This document shows positions 6,273-6,841 of a DNA stretch of 6,841 bases, in pieces; the stretch's first letter is position 1; each line of letters begins with the position of its first letter. The DNA is from Gammaproteobacteria bacterium (GTDB taxonomy: Bacteria > Pseudomonadota > Gammaproteobacteria > Competibacterales > Competibacteraceae). The notes beneath the pieces are model-generated. The model was not told the origin of the DNA, searched no databases, and saw only the letters and a program-made list of their open reading frames with translations. Where the stretch lies: contig JAIFNF010000112.1 of assembly GCA_020047885.1 (NCBI GenBank), positions 1 through 6,841 of the forward strand, given 5' to 3'. The translations under genes and the position numbers were made by a program.

Positions 6273-6737
6273 ATGAGCAATAGTCATGCCCACGCAGTAT
6301 TGCGCGAATTCGGCGCCAAGATCGGCCTGCCACAGATCGAATTTAATAGCGACAACTTCTGTACGCTGGCCTTCGACGACATCATCGTCAATCTTGAACT
6401 CTCCGGCACTGGCGACTCTTTGACCTTTTATCTGTGGATCGCCGCCGTTGAAGCGGAACAGCGCCCCGAAGTTGCTCAAGCGGTAGCCGACGCCAATTAC
6501 CTGTTCTCGGGAACCCATGGCGCGACCCTGGGCATGAGCCGCAGCAGTGGCGACCTGGTGCTGGCCGCCCAGGTCGCTGACGCGACCCTGACCCTGGCGC
6601 GTCTGGAGCAAACGCTGGAAAACCTGGTTAATTTGGCGCAAGCCTGGCGTACCCGCTTAGCCGAGGGAACTCTTACGGACACCGGATCGAACTCATCGTC
6701 GCTGTCCTTCGGCGCAGATTTCGGCCTGCGTGTCTAA
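6273..6737 (+). CDS. CesT-family type III effector chaperone (second)
   Basis: This 154-residue CesT/SycE-type chaperone has the layout of the one at 3198-3680: helix 1 (AVLREFGAKIGLP, residues 8-20), strands (CTLAFDDIIVNLEL, 30-43), the central helix (EVAQAVADANYLF, 66-78), then GTHGATLGMSR (80-90) and a final helix (LEQTLENLVNLAQAW, 111-125). A Ser/Thr/Gly-rich linker ends in DFGLRV. The cores are diverged, so an old duplication or independent recruitment is likely. GAGGA (6260-6264) lies 8 bases before the ATG. It is 26 bp after the unknown gene and 13 bp before the truncated gene at 6751, which is its probable client; it could instead serve the kinase-like protein as a heterodimer with the first chaperone. 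Confidence 0.9.
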   Translation: MSNSHAHAVLREFGAKIGLPQIEFNSDNFCTLAFDDIIVNLELSGTGDSLTFYLWIAAVEAEQRPEVAQAVADANYLFSGTHGATLGMSRSSGDLVLAAQVADATLTLARLEQTLENLVNLAQAWRTRLAEGTLTDTGSNSSSLSFGADFGLRV

Positions 6738-6750
6738 GGGGGACGCCGCT

Positions 6751-6841
6751 ATGACTATCTCCGTCAATGACTTCCGCGTCGCTGCCCAGCAACTCGGCGA
6801 CAACGCTAACCTGCGCCTCAAGGAAGATGGCACGGGCATCG
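6751..6841 (+). CDS. Start of a protein, probably a second T3SS effector, cut by the window edge
   Basis: An ATG at 6751 with GGGGGA (6738-6743) 7 bases upstream opens a frame with no stop to the end of the window, 30 codons. The visible N-terminus begins MTISVNDFRVAAQQL and continues polar and charged. It is 13 bp after a CesT-type chaperone gene, the usual position of an effector. The Ser/Thr/Asn content and lack of early charge are compatible with a type III secretion signal, but 30 residues cannot establish this. No family is recognisable. Confidence 0.6.
   Translation, partial: MTISVNDFRVAAQQLGDNANLRLKEDGTGI

Noticed and set aside
6090..6641. 183-codon minus-strand open frame
   Set aside because: It is antisense across two well-supported plus-strand genes and the gap between them, with no recognisable family.

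Overview
This window holds part of a type III secretion system (T3SS) locus of the Ysc/Psc family. It consists of two divergent operons separated by about 220 bp. The sequence is moderately GC-rich, the genes are tightly packed with several 4-base ATGA overlaps, and the proteins fall in the broad proteobacterial Ysc lineage. I infer a (probably gamma-) proteobacterium outside the well-known Yersinia/Pseudomonas/Aeromonas pathogens, but nothing here fixes a genus. There are no rRNA, tRNA, CRISPR or IS features.

Left arm (about 1-2979, minus strand). Read in transcription order, this is an export-gate and gatekeeper operon: a small Cys-rich unknown protein with a strong ribosome site; SctW, a natural YopN-TyeA fusion; a SycN-like chaperone; SctX (YscX); SctY (YscY); and the N-terminal third or less of SctV (YscV/LcrD), cut by the window edge. 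From SctW onward the order matches the classical Yersinia yopN-tyeA-sycN-yscX-yscY-yscV segment. These proteins decide when and in which order substrates leave: SctW and its chaperone hold back effectors until host contact, and SctX/SctY dock on SctV to allow early substrates through.

Middle (2980-3197). This divergent intergenic region must carry promoters for both arms. It contains several short inverted repeats and a recurring CGGTTG hexamer, and I recognise no known regulator site with confidence.

Right arm (3198-6841, plus strand). This is a cargo operon: a CesT-type effector chaperone; a 643-residue likely effector with a kinase core resembling lipid-kinase/PI4K-II/FAM20-type atypical kinases; a 198-residue unknown protein translationally coupled to it; a second CesT-type chaperone; and the start of another open reading frame, probably a second effector. 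The layout reads as chaperone-effector-partner-chaperone-effector. The most novel elements are the kinase-like effector, its coupled unknown partner, the Cys-rich small protein and the shared C-terminal G-[M/L]-R-V tail of the two chaperones.
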